A stretch of 64,000 bases of DNA from Nitrospira sp. (GCA_018242725.1 JAFEBI010000008.1:154311-218310); one strand, 5' to 3'; positions 17,297 to 26,906 are shown, counted from the stretch's first letter. Program-made: numbers and translations. The notes: generated by a model not told the origin, from the letters alone.

Positions 17297-17326
17297 GACT
17301 TCATCGCTCAGTCACGCTGTCTTCTA

Positions 17327-17364
17327 GCAAGGCCTGCGTTCGGATACCCGACCGCAGGCCTTGC
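17327..17364 (+). terminator. Rho-independent terminator
   Basis: GCAAGGCCTGCG (17327-17338) pairs perfectly with CGCAGGCCTTGC (17353-17364) across a 14-base loop, followed by TGTTTCT. It closes the Met/Lys-repeat gene. Confidence 0.8.
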
Positions 17365-17457
17365 TGTTTCTACAGACAGAACATGCCTCCTTGTAAGAAA
17401 TCTATTCCGTCTGAGACGAACCACTATCTTCATGATCAATAGAGTGAGGAGGTCGCA

Positions 17458-18342
17458 ATGGAAGCATATGCACAGCCGACGTTGGAGCCATCGGAAGACC
17501 GGAATATTGTGTCGAATCCGGCAGTGTTTTCCAAACCGTCGGTTGAACGAGTGTACCGCCATCAATTGCCGGTGCGGGTCAGTCATTGGATCAATGTGCC
17601 GTGCTTACTCATCCTGATTATGAGTGGGCTGCAAATTTTTAATGCCCATCCCTCCCTCTACTGGGGGGACCGGTCTGATGGTGATCATCCGCTTCTTGTC
17701 ATTCGCTCTACACAAACGGGGAGCGGAGACAGCAAAGGTGTGACGACAGTTTTGGGATATCAATTTGACACGACCGGTGTACTTGGGTACTCGAATGGAT
17801 CAAATCGAGCATTTCCAGCCTGGGCCACTATCCCCAGTGCCAAGTGGTTGGCCATGGGGAGGCAATGGCATCTGTTTTTTGCTTGGCTGTTTGTGATCAA
17901 TGGGCTGATCTTCACTGCCTATGCGTTGGCTAGTCGACACGTGACCTGTGATCTGGTGCCGGCTCGCAAAGATTGGCGCAATATCGGCCAGTCGATTCGC
18001 TCTCATTTATCACTCACACAGTCAGGAGTTGTGCACAGCAGAGGCTACAACGTGCTTCAGAAAATCACCTATACGGCAATTCTTCTAGTCGTGGCACCGC
18101 TGATCGTGCTGACTGGTCTTGCCATGTCACCGACCCTTGATACGGCCTGCCCCTGGGTCTTGACCATCTTGGGAGGTCGCCAGGCTGCTAGAACGATCCA
18201 TTTTATCGCCTGTTTCTCCTTCGTGGGGTTCATCGTCGTGCATATTCTGCAAGTGGTCCTCACCGGGTTCACGAATAACCTCCGTTCGATGATCACTGGT
18301 TGGCTTACCGTTAGACGTGAAGGAGTCAGTCATGAAGCATAA
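17458..18342 (+). CDS. Membrane cytochrome b (b561/thiosulfate-reductase type)
   Basis: A 294-residue integral membrane protein with about four to five helices, for example HWINVPCLLILIMSGLQIF, WHLFFAWLFVINGLIFTAYAL, YTAILLVVAPLIVLTGLAM and IHFIACFSFVGFIVVHILQVVLTG. Histidines at helix ends (RVSHW, QWHLFF, IHFIA, VVHIL) are placed to bind two b hemes, as in Ni-Fe hydrogenase and thiosulfate-reductase cytochromes b. A loop of about 60 residues with GYQFDTTGVLGYSNGSNRAF separates the first two helices. It overlaps by 11 bp the molybdoenzyme gene that follows, so the pair likely forms one quinone-linked complex. Confidence 0.9.
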   Translation: MEAYAQPTLEPSEDRNIVSNPAVFSKPSVERVYRHQLPVRVSHWINVPCLLILIMSGLQIFNAHPSLYWGDRSDGDHPLLVIRSTQTGSGDSKGVTTVLGYQFDTTGVLGYSNGSNRAFPAWATIPSAKWLAMGRQWHLFFAWLFVINGLIFTAYALASRHVTCDLVPARKDWRNIGQSIRSHLSLTQSGVVHSRGYNVLQKITYTAILLVVAPLIVLTGLAMSPTLDTACPWVLTILGGRQAARTIHFIACFSFVGFIVVHILQVVLTGFTNNLRSMITGWLTVRREGVSHEA

Positions 18343-19102
18343 ACGTGCAATCGAGCGGCGTAGGTTTTTGAAGGGTGCCATGGGTGCAGCCAGTCTGGTC
18401 GCGCTGTCTGGGTGTGACAATCTTGCACAGAGCAGCTGGCTCCCTGGCATCCTCAGCAAGGCCGAACGGCTGACCGAAGCCGTGCAGCGTGCTGTGATCC
18501 CTCGCGACGCGTTGGCCAAAGAGTACAGTTCGTCCGACATCTCGGCTGTGTTCCCGGCCAACGGCAACACGGATCCCAGCACGGAGAACTATGCCGAACA
18601 TGTCGCGCGAAATTTCATTGGATGGACTGTGGAGGTGGTGGGATTAGTCAAGACGCCGAGAAGCTGGACGATTGCGGCATTGAAAGAGTTGCCATCTCGC
18701 ACGCAGATTACGCGTCACGATTGTGTCGAAGGGTGGAGCGCAATCGGCAAGTGGAGCGGGGTGCCGGTTGGAGATCTGATGCACCAGGTTGACCCGTTGC
18801 CGAACGCTCGTTATGCCGTGTTCCACTGTGCCGACGTGGATGACGAAGGGATTGCCTATTATGAGAGCATGGCAGTCGCTGATTGTTATCACCCTCAGAC
18901 GATTCTTGCGTACGAGCTCAATGACAGGCCGCTCGATGTCGCGCACGGAGCTCCGCTGCGCCTGCGCTTCGAACGCCAGCTGGGATATAAGCAGGCAAAG
19001 TATGTCATGAAGATCGAGTTAGTCGAGTCGCTAGCTGGCATTGGCGGAGGTAAGGGCGGCTATTGGGAGGATCAAGGATATGAGTGGTACGCAGGGATTT
19101 AG
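18332..19102 (+). CDS. Tat-exported molybdopterin oxidoreductase, sulfite-oxidase fold
   Basis: A 256-residue molybdenum-cofactor enzyme of the sulfite oxidase / MsrP fold. The N-terminus has RRRFLKGAMGAASLVALSGC, a twin-arginine-like signal with a possible lipobox Cys. The block HDCVEGWSAIGKWSGVPV contributes Cys131, the molybdenum thiolate ligand. HPQTILAYELNDRPL and HGAPLRLRFERQLGYKQAKYV are typical of the domain. AAGGAG six bases before the ATG at 18332 selects this start over a GTG at 18317. The coupled cytochrome b gene suggests electron exchange with the quinone pool. The substrate, sulfite or protein methionine sulfoxide or another, is not decided by sequence. Confidence 0.92.
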   Translation: MKHKRAIERRRFLKGAMGAASLVALSGCDNLAQSSWLPGILSKAERLTEAVQRAVIPRDALAKEYSSSDISAVFPANGNTDPSTENYAEHVARNFIGWTVEVVGLVKTPRSWTIAALKELPSRTQITRHDCVEGWSAIGKWSGVPVGDLMHQVDPLPNARYAVFHCADVDDEGIAYYESMAVADCYHPQTILAYELNDRPLDVAHGAPLRLRFERQLGYKQAKYVMKIELVESLAGIGGGKGGYWEDQGYEWYAGI

Positions 19103-19303
19103 GATGCCGTAACAGACTTCCAGCTGTATTCTCGCTCCTTCGAGTCCCGTGACATGCCGAACCTGTATGCCACGAGTCTGTCGTTGCTCGGGCCTCATGA
19201 GTCGTCTGGTTCAAGGAAACGACGCCTCACCACTCGACCTGTTCACGGTCCTGAGCGTTATCAAAAGACGACCAACGCCTCACGCTTCGAGCCGCGACGC
19301 TTG

Positions 19304-20029
19304 TCAGCGTCGGCCGTCGTACCAGACGGAGAGATGCTTCTTATCGTGGAGTGTCTTGTTGGGCAGGAAAAAAATGCGGAAGATCTGGCTGGCGATCTCG
19401 CGGCTCGAGTAAAGGGAGAGTTTACGAGACGAGGTTTCAAGCGGATGCTTGGTGAGAATAGTGAACTGCAACCCTCGCTGCCGTCCCCACTGGTTTAGTT
19501 GCTTGCTGAGTCTGATCTCATCCAGCGCATAGAGTTCTTGATCGAACCCGCCGACGGCCTGGAAGGCATCGCGGCGGCAGACGACGAGCGCCCCGGCAGC
19601 CCACCGACAGAGCACGGAGGTACTGGTCCAGAGTTGCAAGGTCAGATTCGCCCACCAGGGTAGCCCGTCCATTCGTAACGTGCTCCCGCAGCCGACGTAT
19701 TTCCCCGTCTCAATGACGCGCAGTATATCTGTCAGCAGTCCGGGACTGAGTAAACTGTCCGCGTCCAGGAACAAAAGCCATTCTCCCGTCGCTTGAGCGG
19801 CGCCCGCGTTACGCGCCCGACCGATTTGGTTGATCGGCTCGAAGACGACACGGGCACCGGCTTGTCGAGCGAGCTCCGCAGTGTTGTCCGTGGAATTGTT
19901 GTCGACGACGATGACTTCCGATGTGAAACTGAGCATGGCGTTCCCTGCCACCGCAGTGGACACGGATCGTAGGGTCTGTTCGATCAGACGGGCTTCATTA
20001 AACGCTGGGATGACGATGGAGAGGTGCAT
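19304..20029 (-). CDS. Family 2 glycosyltransferase
   Basis: A 241-residue GT-A glycosyltransferase. LSIVIPAFNEARLIEQTL opens the nucleotide-sugar domain, EVIVVDNNSTDNTAELA and WLLFLDADSLLSP supply the DxD-type metal motif, and GALVVCRRDAFQAVGGFDQEL the acceptor loop. There is no membrane segment; a basic C-terminus could touch the membrane. It transfers a sugar from a nucleotide or dolichol-like donor to an unknown acceptor. No polysaccharide genes are adjacent. It converges with the molybdoenzyme gene and diverges from lhr. Confidence 0.9.
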   Translation of the reverse strand: MHLSIVIPAFNEARLIEQTLRSVSTAVAGNAMLSFTSEVIVVDNNSTDNTAELARQAGARVVFEPINQIGRARNAGAAQATGEWLLFLDADSLLSPGLLTDILRVIETGKYVGCGSTLRMDGLPWWANLTLQLWTSTSVLCRWAAGALVVCRRDAFQAVGGFDQELYALDEIRLSKQLNQWGRQRGLQFTILTKHPLETSSRKLSLYSSREIASQIFRIFFLPNKTLHDKKHLSVWYDGRR

Positions 20030-20298
20030 GGAGAAAACATAATGCCATAGGTGTCGGCTGCATGGGAATGGGGGAAATAATAGAATATATCTTAATCAAA
20101 ATAGACAGCGTTGAGGTGATACTTCCATCAGATGAGATGATGATGGCAACGCTATAGCTGTGCGAGAGCGGTCTTTTGAAGTGATACAACCTCTGGTGAG
20201 CAACTGTTGGTAACGGGGTCGGCTGAAAGTCGTGCCACAGTGGCTGTCGAGTTCCCACCGATAGAGTCACTCGGTGTAGTGTGGTACGATTCCGCACC

Positions 20299-23200
20299 AT
20301 GCCGCTCTCGGGTTTCCATCCTCTTTTGGCTGAGTGGTTTCAGTCGTCTGTTGGCCGACCGACGGATGTTCAGATTCAGGCCTGGCCGGCGATTCAGTCT
20401 GGTGCAGATACGTTGATCACAGCGCCGACCGGTTCGGGGAAGACGCTCGCAGCGTTTCTGTCGTGCATTGATCAACTCTTCAAGCAAGCCCTGGTGCGTG
20501 AACTCGATGATCACACCCAGGTGCTGTATGTGTCCCCGCTGAAAGCGCTGAGTAACGACATCCAGAAAAATCTTCAGAAACCCCTCGCCGAGATCGGTGA
20601 TCGAGCGCTTCTGGCTGGCCTGATGATGCCGGAACTGCGAGTCTTGGTCCGCACCGGTGACACGCCGATGGCGGACCGGCAGCACATGCTCAAACGGCCA
20701 CCGCATATTCTTGTGACGACGCCGGAGTCGCTCTTTATTCTGCTCACGGCGGAGAAGAGTCGCCGCTTACTCCAGACCGTCCGTACCGTCATCATTGATG
20801 AAATCCACGCACTGGCGCCCAACAAACGTGGCGCACATCTGGCTCTGTCGCTGGAACGGCTTGAAGCACTCACCTTTACCAAGCCACAGCGCATCGGCCT
20901 CTCCGCCACGCAACGCCCGATTGAACTTGTCGCTCAGTTCCTTGTCGGCAATCGCGACGCATCAACTCTGCCTGCCTCAGCACTCAGTATGCAGTCCTCA
21001 GCTTTTCCCACAATCATCGATGTGGGCCATCAACGCCAAATCGATCTCGCGGTTGAAGTACCAAAAGATGAACTGAGCGCCGTTGCGACGAATGCGATTT
21101 GGTCGGATATTTATGATCGTGTGGCAGAGCTTGTCCGAGGACATCGCACAACTCTTGTTTTTGTCAATACTCGTCGGTTGGCTGAACGAGTGTCGCACTA
21201 CCTGGAGGAACGACTACAAGATTCCGGTCCGGATGTCGTGGCGGCGCACCATGGCAGTTTGTCTCGTCAGATTCGGCTCTCAGCGGAAGAGCGACTGAAG
21301 AGCGGCAAGACGCGCGTAGTCGTGGCGACGGCCTCACTTGAACTGGGCATCGATGTCGGCACAGTGGATCTAGTCTGCCAGATCGGCTCACCACGTGCGA
21401 TCGCCACCTGCCTGCAACGGATCGGCCGGGCTGGTCACTGTATCAAGGCGATTCCCAAAGGCCGTCTCTTTGCGACCACGCGGGACGAGTTGTTGGAATG
21501 TGCCGCGCTCATCCGGGCCATCAAGGCCGGCACGCTGGATCACATTACTGTGCCGCCGGCGCCGCTCGACATTCTGGCACAGCAGCTCGTGGCTGCGGCG
21601 GCGACACAGACATGGACCGAAGATGAATTGTATCAGCTGGTCCGGCGAGCCTACCCCTATCGCGAGCTGGAACGGGCAACCTTCGATCAGGTTGTTCAGA
21701 TGCTGGCTGAGGGGATTGCGACAAACCGGGGTAGGGGCTTGGCCTATCTCTATCATGACCGGATCAACCATCGTGTGAAAGGTCGGCGCGGGGCGAGGCT
21801 GGCAGCGATCACGTCCGGTGGGGCAATTCCTGACACGGCGAACTATACGGTGGTAGCTGAACCGGAGGGGACCGTTGTTGGGACGGTTGATGAGGATTTT
21901 GCCGTTGAAAGTTTGGCCGGCGATATCATGTTGCTGGGGAATACCTCCTGGCGCATCAAGAACGTGGGGATGGGAAAAGTCCACGTCGAAGATGCCCATG
22001 GCGCCCCACCCAGTATTCCATTCTGGCTCGGCGAAGCCCCGTCACGTACGGCTGAACTCTCCGCTGAAGTCGCGAGTCTTCGAGCAGACATTGCAGTACA
22101 AGCCGACTCTTCTTCCGATGTCTCAGCACTCAGCACTCAGTCTTCAACACTGCAATGGCTTCGCCACGAATGCGGCCTCGATCCCCGCGGTGCTCAACAG
22201 GTGGTTGAGTACGTGTTGACCGGGAAGATGGTGCTGGGGACCGTGCCGACACAGGACACGATCGTCGCCGAACGTTTCTTCGATGAAAGTGGTGGAATGC
22301 AACTGGTGATCCATGCGCCGTTCGGTGGACGGATCAACAAGGCGTGGGGCTTGGCGTTGCGCAAGCGATTCTGTGTGACGTTCGACTTCGAGCTGCAAGC
22401 GGCGGCGACGGACAATGGCCTCGTGATTTCACTAGGTGAGAAGCACAGCTTTCCACTGGAGTCGGTATTCGGCTATCTCCACTCCAATAGCCTGCGTGAG
22501 GTGCTGATCCAAGCCGTGTTGCTGGCGCCTATGTTTGCCACACGCTGGCGCTGGAATGTGTCGCGTGCGCTGGCGCTGCTCCGGTTCTCGAACGGCAAGA
22601 AGGTGCCCCCGCAGATTCAGCGGATGAAAGCGGAGGATCTGCTGGCGTCGGTCTTTCCCGATGCGATTGCCTGCCAGGAGAATCTGATCGGGCAACGGGC
22701 TGCCAGGCACATTCCCGACCACCCCCTGGTGCAGGAGACCTTGCGTGACTGTCTCACTGAAGCGATGGACATCGAAGGGCTGACAGAAGTACTGCGACGG
22801 ATCGAATCCAGCGCAATTCGATGTGTGGCGATTGACACCCCGTCGCCGTCGGTCTTCTCGCATGAGATTCTCAATGCGAACCCCTATACATTCCTCGACG
22901 ACGCGCCGCTGGAAGAACGGCGATCTCGAGCAGTCGAACTGCGACGGATCTTGCCACCGGAACTCCTTGGAGAGATCGGCGCGCTCGATCTGAAGGCGAT
23001 CGAGCAAGTGTGCGGTGAATCATGGCCGGTCGTGCGCGATGCCGATGACCTTCACGATGCGCTTCAAACCCTGGGCTGGCTGCCTGAAAATGAGGTTTTA
23101 CAATGGGTGTCCTTCCTCCCCACACTTGTTGGATCAGGTCGAGCAGTTCAGCTTACAGTGAAAGCTGAAAAGTCAGAGGTGAAAGGTTGGGTCGCGGCAG

Positions 23201-24684
23201 AACAGAAAGAGCGTGCTGAACAGTTGCTCGCGATAGGGGATGACTCAACGCTTGATGCAATCGTATTAGGGTGGATGGAAAGCATTGGTCCGACGACCAC
23301 GCAGGAATTGGCCGAACGCCTACATTTTCCTGCTAACCAGGTCGATGGAGCCATGTTGCGGCTTGAAGGGAAGGGGCAGGTGCTTCGTGGTTCTTTTCGT
23401 GAGGGGGTAAGGGTGAGGGGTAAGGAGAAGGATGAATCCTCTCACTCCTCACCCCTTATCCTTCATCAAGTTGAATGGTGTCACCGTCGTTTGCTGGCAC
23501 GCATCCATCGCCTGACGATCGGTAAATTACGCAAGGAGGTCGAACCGGCCACTGCGACTGAGTTTATGACATTCCTTCTGCAGTGGCAGCACCTGGTTCC
23601 CGGCTTGCGTCAGCATGGCGAGGCCGGACTATTAGAAGTGGTGAAGCAGTTAGCCGGCTTCGAAGCGGCAGCCTCGATTTGGGATACACACCTCTTGCGC
23701 GCGCGCATGGCGAAGTATGAACCGGAGTTGCTGGATCGGCTGTGTCTCAGCGGGGCGGTGAGTTGGGGGCGGCTCTCGCCTCATCCGCGATTGGGCCAAT
23801 GTGATGAGGCAGACAGGACAAAGCGCATTCTACCGACCAGCCTTGCGCCGCTCTCAGTGTTTCCACGTGATGAGAGTGAATGGCTGTTGGCCGCCACGCA
23901 GGACGACCAGGCTCTTACCAATCCTGATCCCTATGCGAGTCTGACGTCAGTCGCACGAGATCTCTGTCTGGCGCTTGCCGAACGTGGGGCTTCTTTCTTC
24001 GCGGACCTTGCCCGTGCGACGGGGCATCTGCCTACAGAGGTGGAGAACGGATTGTGGGAACTCGTCGCGGCCGGCCTTGCCACAGCCGATGGATTCGATA
24101 ACCTCCGTGCGTTGATGGATCCCCATCGTCGTCGAGCCGAAGGCCGAGAGCGATTGCGCCGCCCTCGCCATGCCGCTGGCCGCTGGTCTCTCTTGAGATC
24201 TCTTCCGTCTCAGTTCTCAGCGCTCTGTTCCAGCAACTTAGCACAGAACACTCAGCACTCCGCACTTTCAGAAAAGGTTGCCCGTCAACTCCTGCGACGC
24301 TACGGTGTCGTATTCCGAGACTTGCTGGCCCGTGAAGCACTTGTGCAGTCTTGGCGGGACCTGTTGGTCGTCTATCGCAGACTGGAATTACAAGGGGAGG
24401 TGCGGGGTGGACGATTGGTCTCCGGATTTGTCGGTGAGCAGTTTGCCCTGCCGGAGGCTGTGGAGGCGCTGCGGGCCGTGCGCAAATCCGGCGTGATCGG
24501 CAGTGCAGTCGAGATCAAGTTGTCCGCCTGCGATCCTCTGAATCTAGCCGGTATCATCTTGCCCGGTGCTCGTGTTCCAGCTGTGCCTACGAACTTTCTG
24601 GTGATGAAAGATGGTGCAGTCGTCCGTACAGTGACCGGACGGCAGGGGAGCATGACACGCTCTGTTGTCGAGTTGACCGGCTAG
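20299..24684 (+). CDS. lhr: Large Lhr-type ATP-dependent helicase
   Basis: A 1461-residue superfamily 2 helicase, near the usual length of long Lhr proteins. Motif I is APTGSGKT (K48), motif II DEIH (167-170), motif III SATQRP, and VATASLELGIDVGTVDLVCQIGSP and CLQRIGRAGH are motifs V and VI. The Lhr winged-helix and core regions follow. Lhr works on DNA repair intermediates, translocating 3' to 5'. Three low-complexity insertions at about residues 226-237, 606-618 and 1300-1325 come from CAGCACTCAG-like DNA, and one at about 1032-1060 from a GTGAGGGGTAAGG-like inverted repeat; all keep frame. The ATG at 20299 is preferred to the in-frame GTG at 20281. Confidence 0.93.
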   Translation: MPLSGFHPLLAEWFQSSVGRPTDVQIQAWPAIQSGADTLITAPTGSGKTLAAFLSCIDQLFKQALVRELDDHTQVLYVSPLKALSNDIQKNLQKPLAEIGDRALLAGLMMPELRVLVRTGDTPMADRQHMLKRPPHILVTTPESLFILLTAEKSRRLLQTVRTVIIDEIHALAPNKRGAHLALSLERLEALTFTKPQRIGLSATQRPIELVAQFLVGNRDASTLPASALSMQSSAFPTIIDVGHQRQIDLAVEVPKDELSAVATNAIWSDIYDRVAELVRGHRTTLVFVNTRRLAERVSHYLEERLQDSGPDVVAAHHGSLSRQIRLSAEERLKSGKTRVVVATASLELGIDVGTVDLVCQIGSPRAIATCLQRIGRAGHCIKAIPKGRLFATTRDELLECAALIRAIKAGTLDHITVPPAPLDILAQQLVAAAATQTWTEDELYQLVRRAYPYRELERATFDQVVQMLAEGIATNRGRGLAYLYHDRINHRVKGRRGARLAAITSGGAIPDTANYTVVAEPEGTVVGTVDEDFAVESLAGDIMLLGNTSWRIKNVGMGKVHVEDAHGAPPSIPFWLGEAPSRTAELSAEVASLRADIAVQADSSSDVSALSTQSSTLQWLRHECGLDPRGAQQVVEYVLTGKMVLGTVPTQDTIVAERFFDESGGMQLVIHAPFGGRINKAWGLALRKRFCVTFDFELQAAATDNGLVISLGEKHSFPLESVFGYLHSNSLREVLIQAVLLAPMFATRWRWNVSRALALLRFSNGKKVPPQIQRMKAEDLLASVFPDAIACQENLIGQRAARHIPDHPLVQETLRDCLTEAMDIEGLTEVLRRIESSAIRCVAIDTPSPSVFSHEILNANPYTFLDDAPLEERRSRAVELRRILPPELLGEIGALDLKAIEQVCGESWPVVRDADDLHDALQTLGWLPENEVLQWVSFLPTLVGSGRAVQLTVKAEKSEVKGWVAAEQKERAEQLLAIGDDSTLDAIVLGWMESIGPTTTQELAERLHFPANQVDGAMLRLEGKGQVLRGSFREGVRVRGKEKDESSHSSPLILHQVEWCHRRLLARIHRLTIGKLRKEVEPATATEFMTFLLQWQHLVPGLRQHGEAGLLEVVKQLAGFEAAASIWDTHLLRARMAKYEPELLDRLCLSGAVSWGRLSPHPRLGQCDEADRTKRILPTSLAPLSVFPRDESEWLLAATQDDQALTNPDPYASLTSVARDLCLALAERGASFFADLARATGHLPTEVENGLWELVAAGLATADGFDNLRALMDPHRRRAEGRERLRRPRHAAGRWSLLRSLPSQFSALCSSNLAQNTQHSALSEKVARQLLRRYGVVFRDLLAREALVQSWRDLLVVYRRLELQGEVRGGRLVSGFVGEQFALPEAVEALRAVRKSGVIGSAVEIKLSACDPLNLAGIILPGARVPAVPTNFLVMKDGAVVRTVTGRQGSMTRSVVELTG

Positions 24685-24810
24685 GCATACGCCTGTATGC
24701 ATCCACTACCCGAATAGGAAGTTGATGTTTTGCAAACCAAGCAGAGGGAGTGATACCTTGCTCAGCGGCACAAAGACCCTAAGTGATTGTGTCTGGAGTG
24801 CAGATAGCGC

Positions 24811-24837
24811 GATGATGCGCAACTTTTGTGCATCATC
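24811..24837. repeat. Inverted repeat between lhr and a lipoprotein gene
   Basis: GATGATGCGCAA and TTGTGCATCATC pair with one G-T mismatch over 12 bases and a 3-base loop. No T run follows, so it is not a clear terminator; an operator or leader hairpin is possible. Confidence 0.45.
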
Positions 24838-24924
24838 CGAAATCTCTTTGCGGGGTAGTCGTCTTGTACGAATCTCCCCGCAATGCATGTATTCATTTTA
24901 TTTAACATCCGAGGAGGTTGTATC

Positions 24925-25356
24925 GTGAAGTCTCTATCCATTGTTTGCGGTACGCTAGTTTTGATCGCGTTCGAACTGTCAGGTTGTGCCAACCTGCCAA
25001 CTGCGAGCATACAAGATGCGCTCGCAAGCATGGTGGCCACGCAACATAGTATTGGTCCCAGCCAAGGAAAGGCCGCACTCGGCTCCATCCTCAACCTCGC
25101 CAAGGAGAAAATGCCCATCGCGGATTTTTCCACACTAAACAATGCCCTTCCTGCTATGGACACCTATCTGAAGGAAGCAACCGACGTGAAGGCTGTCACC
25201 GGTCCGATCGTCGATCAAGCTGGGCTGGAATCGGCATTTGCTAAGGTGGGCTTGGGACCCAAAATGGTGCCAAGAATCACAAAGACCATGAGCGATTTCG
25301 TCGGGAATACAGGCGGTGAGGCGGCGCGGGATTTTTTTACGTCGCTGATGAAATAA
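24925..25356 (+). CDS. Predicted lipoprotein, DUF2780-like
   Basis: A 143-residue lipoprotein starting at GTG 24925, seven bases after GAGGAGG. The signal peptide MKSLSIVCGTLVLIAFELSGC ends with lipobox Cys21. The mature part is all-helical by composition, with LGSILNLAKEKMPIADFSTL, PAMDTYLKEA and GLESAFAKVGLGPKMVPRIT, matching the pattern of DUF2780 proteins (short exported helical proteins with a central Gly-Leu-Asp motif). A perfect hairpin terminator lies just after the stop at 25367-25394. Function is unknown. Confidence 0.7.
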   Translation: MKSLSIVCGTLVLIAFELSGCANLPTASIQDALASMVATQHSIGPSQGKAALGSILNLAKEKMPIADFSTLNNALPAMDTYLKEATDVKAVTGPIVDQAGLESAFAKVGLGPKMVPRITKTMSDFVGNTGGEAARDFFTSLMK

Positions 25357-25366
25357 GCTGCACTAC

Positions 25367-25394
25367 TGTTGCCGAACGAAACCGTTCGGCAACA
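25367..25394. terminator. Bidirectional hairpin between convergent genes
   Basis: TGTTGCCGAACG and CGTTCGGCAACA pair perfectly over 12 bases with a 4-base loop. It stands between two convergent lipoprotein genes and probably ends transcription from both sides, although T runs are short. Confidence 0.7.
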
Positions 25395-25422
25395 GCGTTC
25401 CCATCTATCTCATCCTAGTTGG

Positions 25423-25821
25423 TCAGTTCACGAATGGCTGAGCTTGGTCACGGAGAAGGGTGAGCAACGCCGTCGGACCTTGGCTACCCATCGTGGCATA
25501 CCCTGCCTGGGCCGCAGAAAAAAATGCCGGCTCTCGCTCAGTCGGCACCCCTAAGAGTCTGCTCAGTGATGCCAAGTATTCCCCCTGTCCAGCTGCGAGA
25601 TCGTGCTGCAGGTTGTCATAATTGAAAGAGACAAAAGCGGTGGCTTTGAAGTCCGGTTTCAGCTGACCGTCTTCGTTCCACCAGGCCGCGCCTGAGGTCG
25701 TGCCGGTCACATTGGACGTGGTATCGGTGATTTGGTTAATGGTGCCTTTGACCGTGCAGCCGGTCAGGCCAAGCAACAGACTGGCTCCCAGGATTGCCAA
25801 GCATTGTAAACGAGTGCGCAT
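25423..25821 (-). CDS. Lipoprotein, DUF3015-like
   Basis: A 132-residue lipoprotein; signal peptide LAILGASLLLGLTGC with lipobox Cys22. The mature part has a Thr/Ser-rich stretch (ITDTTSNVTGTTSGAAWW), then LKPDFKATAFVSFNYDNLQHDLAAGQGEYLASL and EPAFFSAAQAGYATM. This is the pattern of DUF3015-type exported proteins. It is likely in the outer membrane or periplasm. GATGGAGGTCC just before the ATG is the ribosome site. No enzyme motif is seen. Confidence 0.75.
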   Translation of the reverse strand: MRTRLQCLAILGASLLLGLTGCTVKGTINQITDTTSNVTGTTSGAAWWNEDGQLKPDFKATAFVSFNYDNLQHDLAAGQGEYLASLSRLLGVPTEREPAFFSAAQAGYATMGSQGPTALLTLLRDQAQPFVN

Positions 25822-25952
25822 TGTGGACCTCCATCTCTTATTAGGGACGATGGACCCACTATAACATACGGACTCTCAAGTTCAGCCAGTTGTGCGCCGA
25901 TAGGAAGGCGACGGGACGGTGTTCCCTATCGCGATAATACAGAGGATTGGCC

Positions 25953-26867
25953 ATGTCGGTTCAGCCCCTGACAACCTTTGATCCACAGCAGTTGTTCAAT
26001 CTTGGGGCAGGGACTCAGGAAGCATCCCATCGACTGGATACCAGGGTCATCGGGCTCTCAGTTGCGCAGGAATTTTCAGGACGCTTGAATGTCACCACGG
26101 CCGATGGCGATCGTGTGACCCTGGTGGCCGATCGTGATGACCGGTATGACGCTGGTGCCGTTCGGTCTTCTGTCCAGACTCTTCAGGGAAGCGGGACGGT
26201 CAGCGCTGGGTTTGCGCAGAGCGCACATGCGCACAACCTTGGCATCGCGGTCAGTGGGGATCTTAACGAAGCCGAAGTCACGGACTTGGAGAAATTGTTT
26301 GAAAAGGTCTCGAGTATCTTTCGTGGGTTCTTTCAGGGACGAGATGATGAGGCCCAGGCTCAAACCCTTCACCTTGCAGAGGGGTTTGGCGGGTTGGATC
26401 ATCTCTCCAGCCTGGATCTCAGCGTCGAGATCGTCCGGTCTGTGACGGTTGTGTCGGCCTCAAGTGAAACCCCAGGTGGGGCGCCAGGGACGGCGGCGGC
26501 GATCCCGCAACCGTCCAACGGTACCACGGCGCCCACCCTGTCACCTGACTCTCCCGACGCCACGCATCTCACGGCGTTGGTGAACGAGACACAATTCACG
26601 TCCTTGGTCCAACAAGTCCTGGATGCTGTGAAGGAACTCAACGTTGATCTGGAGAAGGTTCGTCACCATTTACCGGCCTTCCTCGATCAGTTACGAGAGG
26701 AACTCGCCGGGGAGTTGCGACCAGGGTTGCAATCAGAGGCTGGCGTTCGCAGTCGTTCAGCCGGGGACGTGCCAGGTACGGATGAGGCGGTGACAGGCAA
26801 TCACAGCCTGCTGGTTGCCTATCGATCGGTTACAGAGACATTCCTCTCTCTGTCTCTTCAAGCGTAG
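25953..26867 (+). CDS. Hypothetical protein, no signal peptide
   Basis: A 304-residue protein. AGAGGA six bases before ATG 25953 selects this start over a TTG at 25947. The N-terminal half has beta segments (RLNVTTADGDRVTLVADRDDR, AHNLGIAVSGDLNEAEVTDL), then a helix KLFEKVSSIFRGFFQGR and LHLAEGFGGLDHLSSLDLSVEI. A Pro/Ser/Thr-rich linker (about 175-205) leads to a helical C-terminus. This architecture occurs in scattered uncharacterised bacterial proteins; I do not know its role. A hairpin (26907-26935) follows. Confidence 0.65.
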   Translation: MSVQPLTTFDPQQLFNLGAGTQEASHRLDTRVIGLSVAQEFSGRLNVTTADGDRVTLVADRDDRYDAGAVRSSVQTLQGSGTVSAGFAQSAHAHNLGIAVSGDLNEAEVTDLEKLFEKVSSIFRGFFQGRDDEAQAQTLHLAEGFGGLDHLSSLDLSVEIVRSVTVVSASSETPGGAPGTAAAIPQPSNGTTAPTLSPDSPDATHLTALVNETQFTSLVQQVLDAVKELNVDLEKVRHHLPAFLDQLREELAGELRPGLQSEAGVRSRSAGDVPGTDEAVTGNHSLLVAYRSVTETFLSLSLQA

Positions 26868-26906
26868 TCTCTTCAAAGTCATTCCTGATTGGCATAGAAT
26901 GGGAGA

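Noticed and set aside
19154-19498. 114-codon plus-strand frame
   Set aside because: Opposite the family 2 glycosyltransferase; no ribosome site or motif.
20974-24272. CRISPR-like or tandem repeat signal in lhr
   Set aside because: The short repeats are few, irregular and in frame within a helicase; no spacer arrangement.
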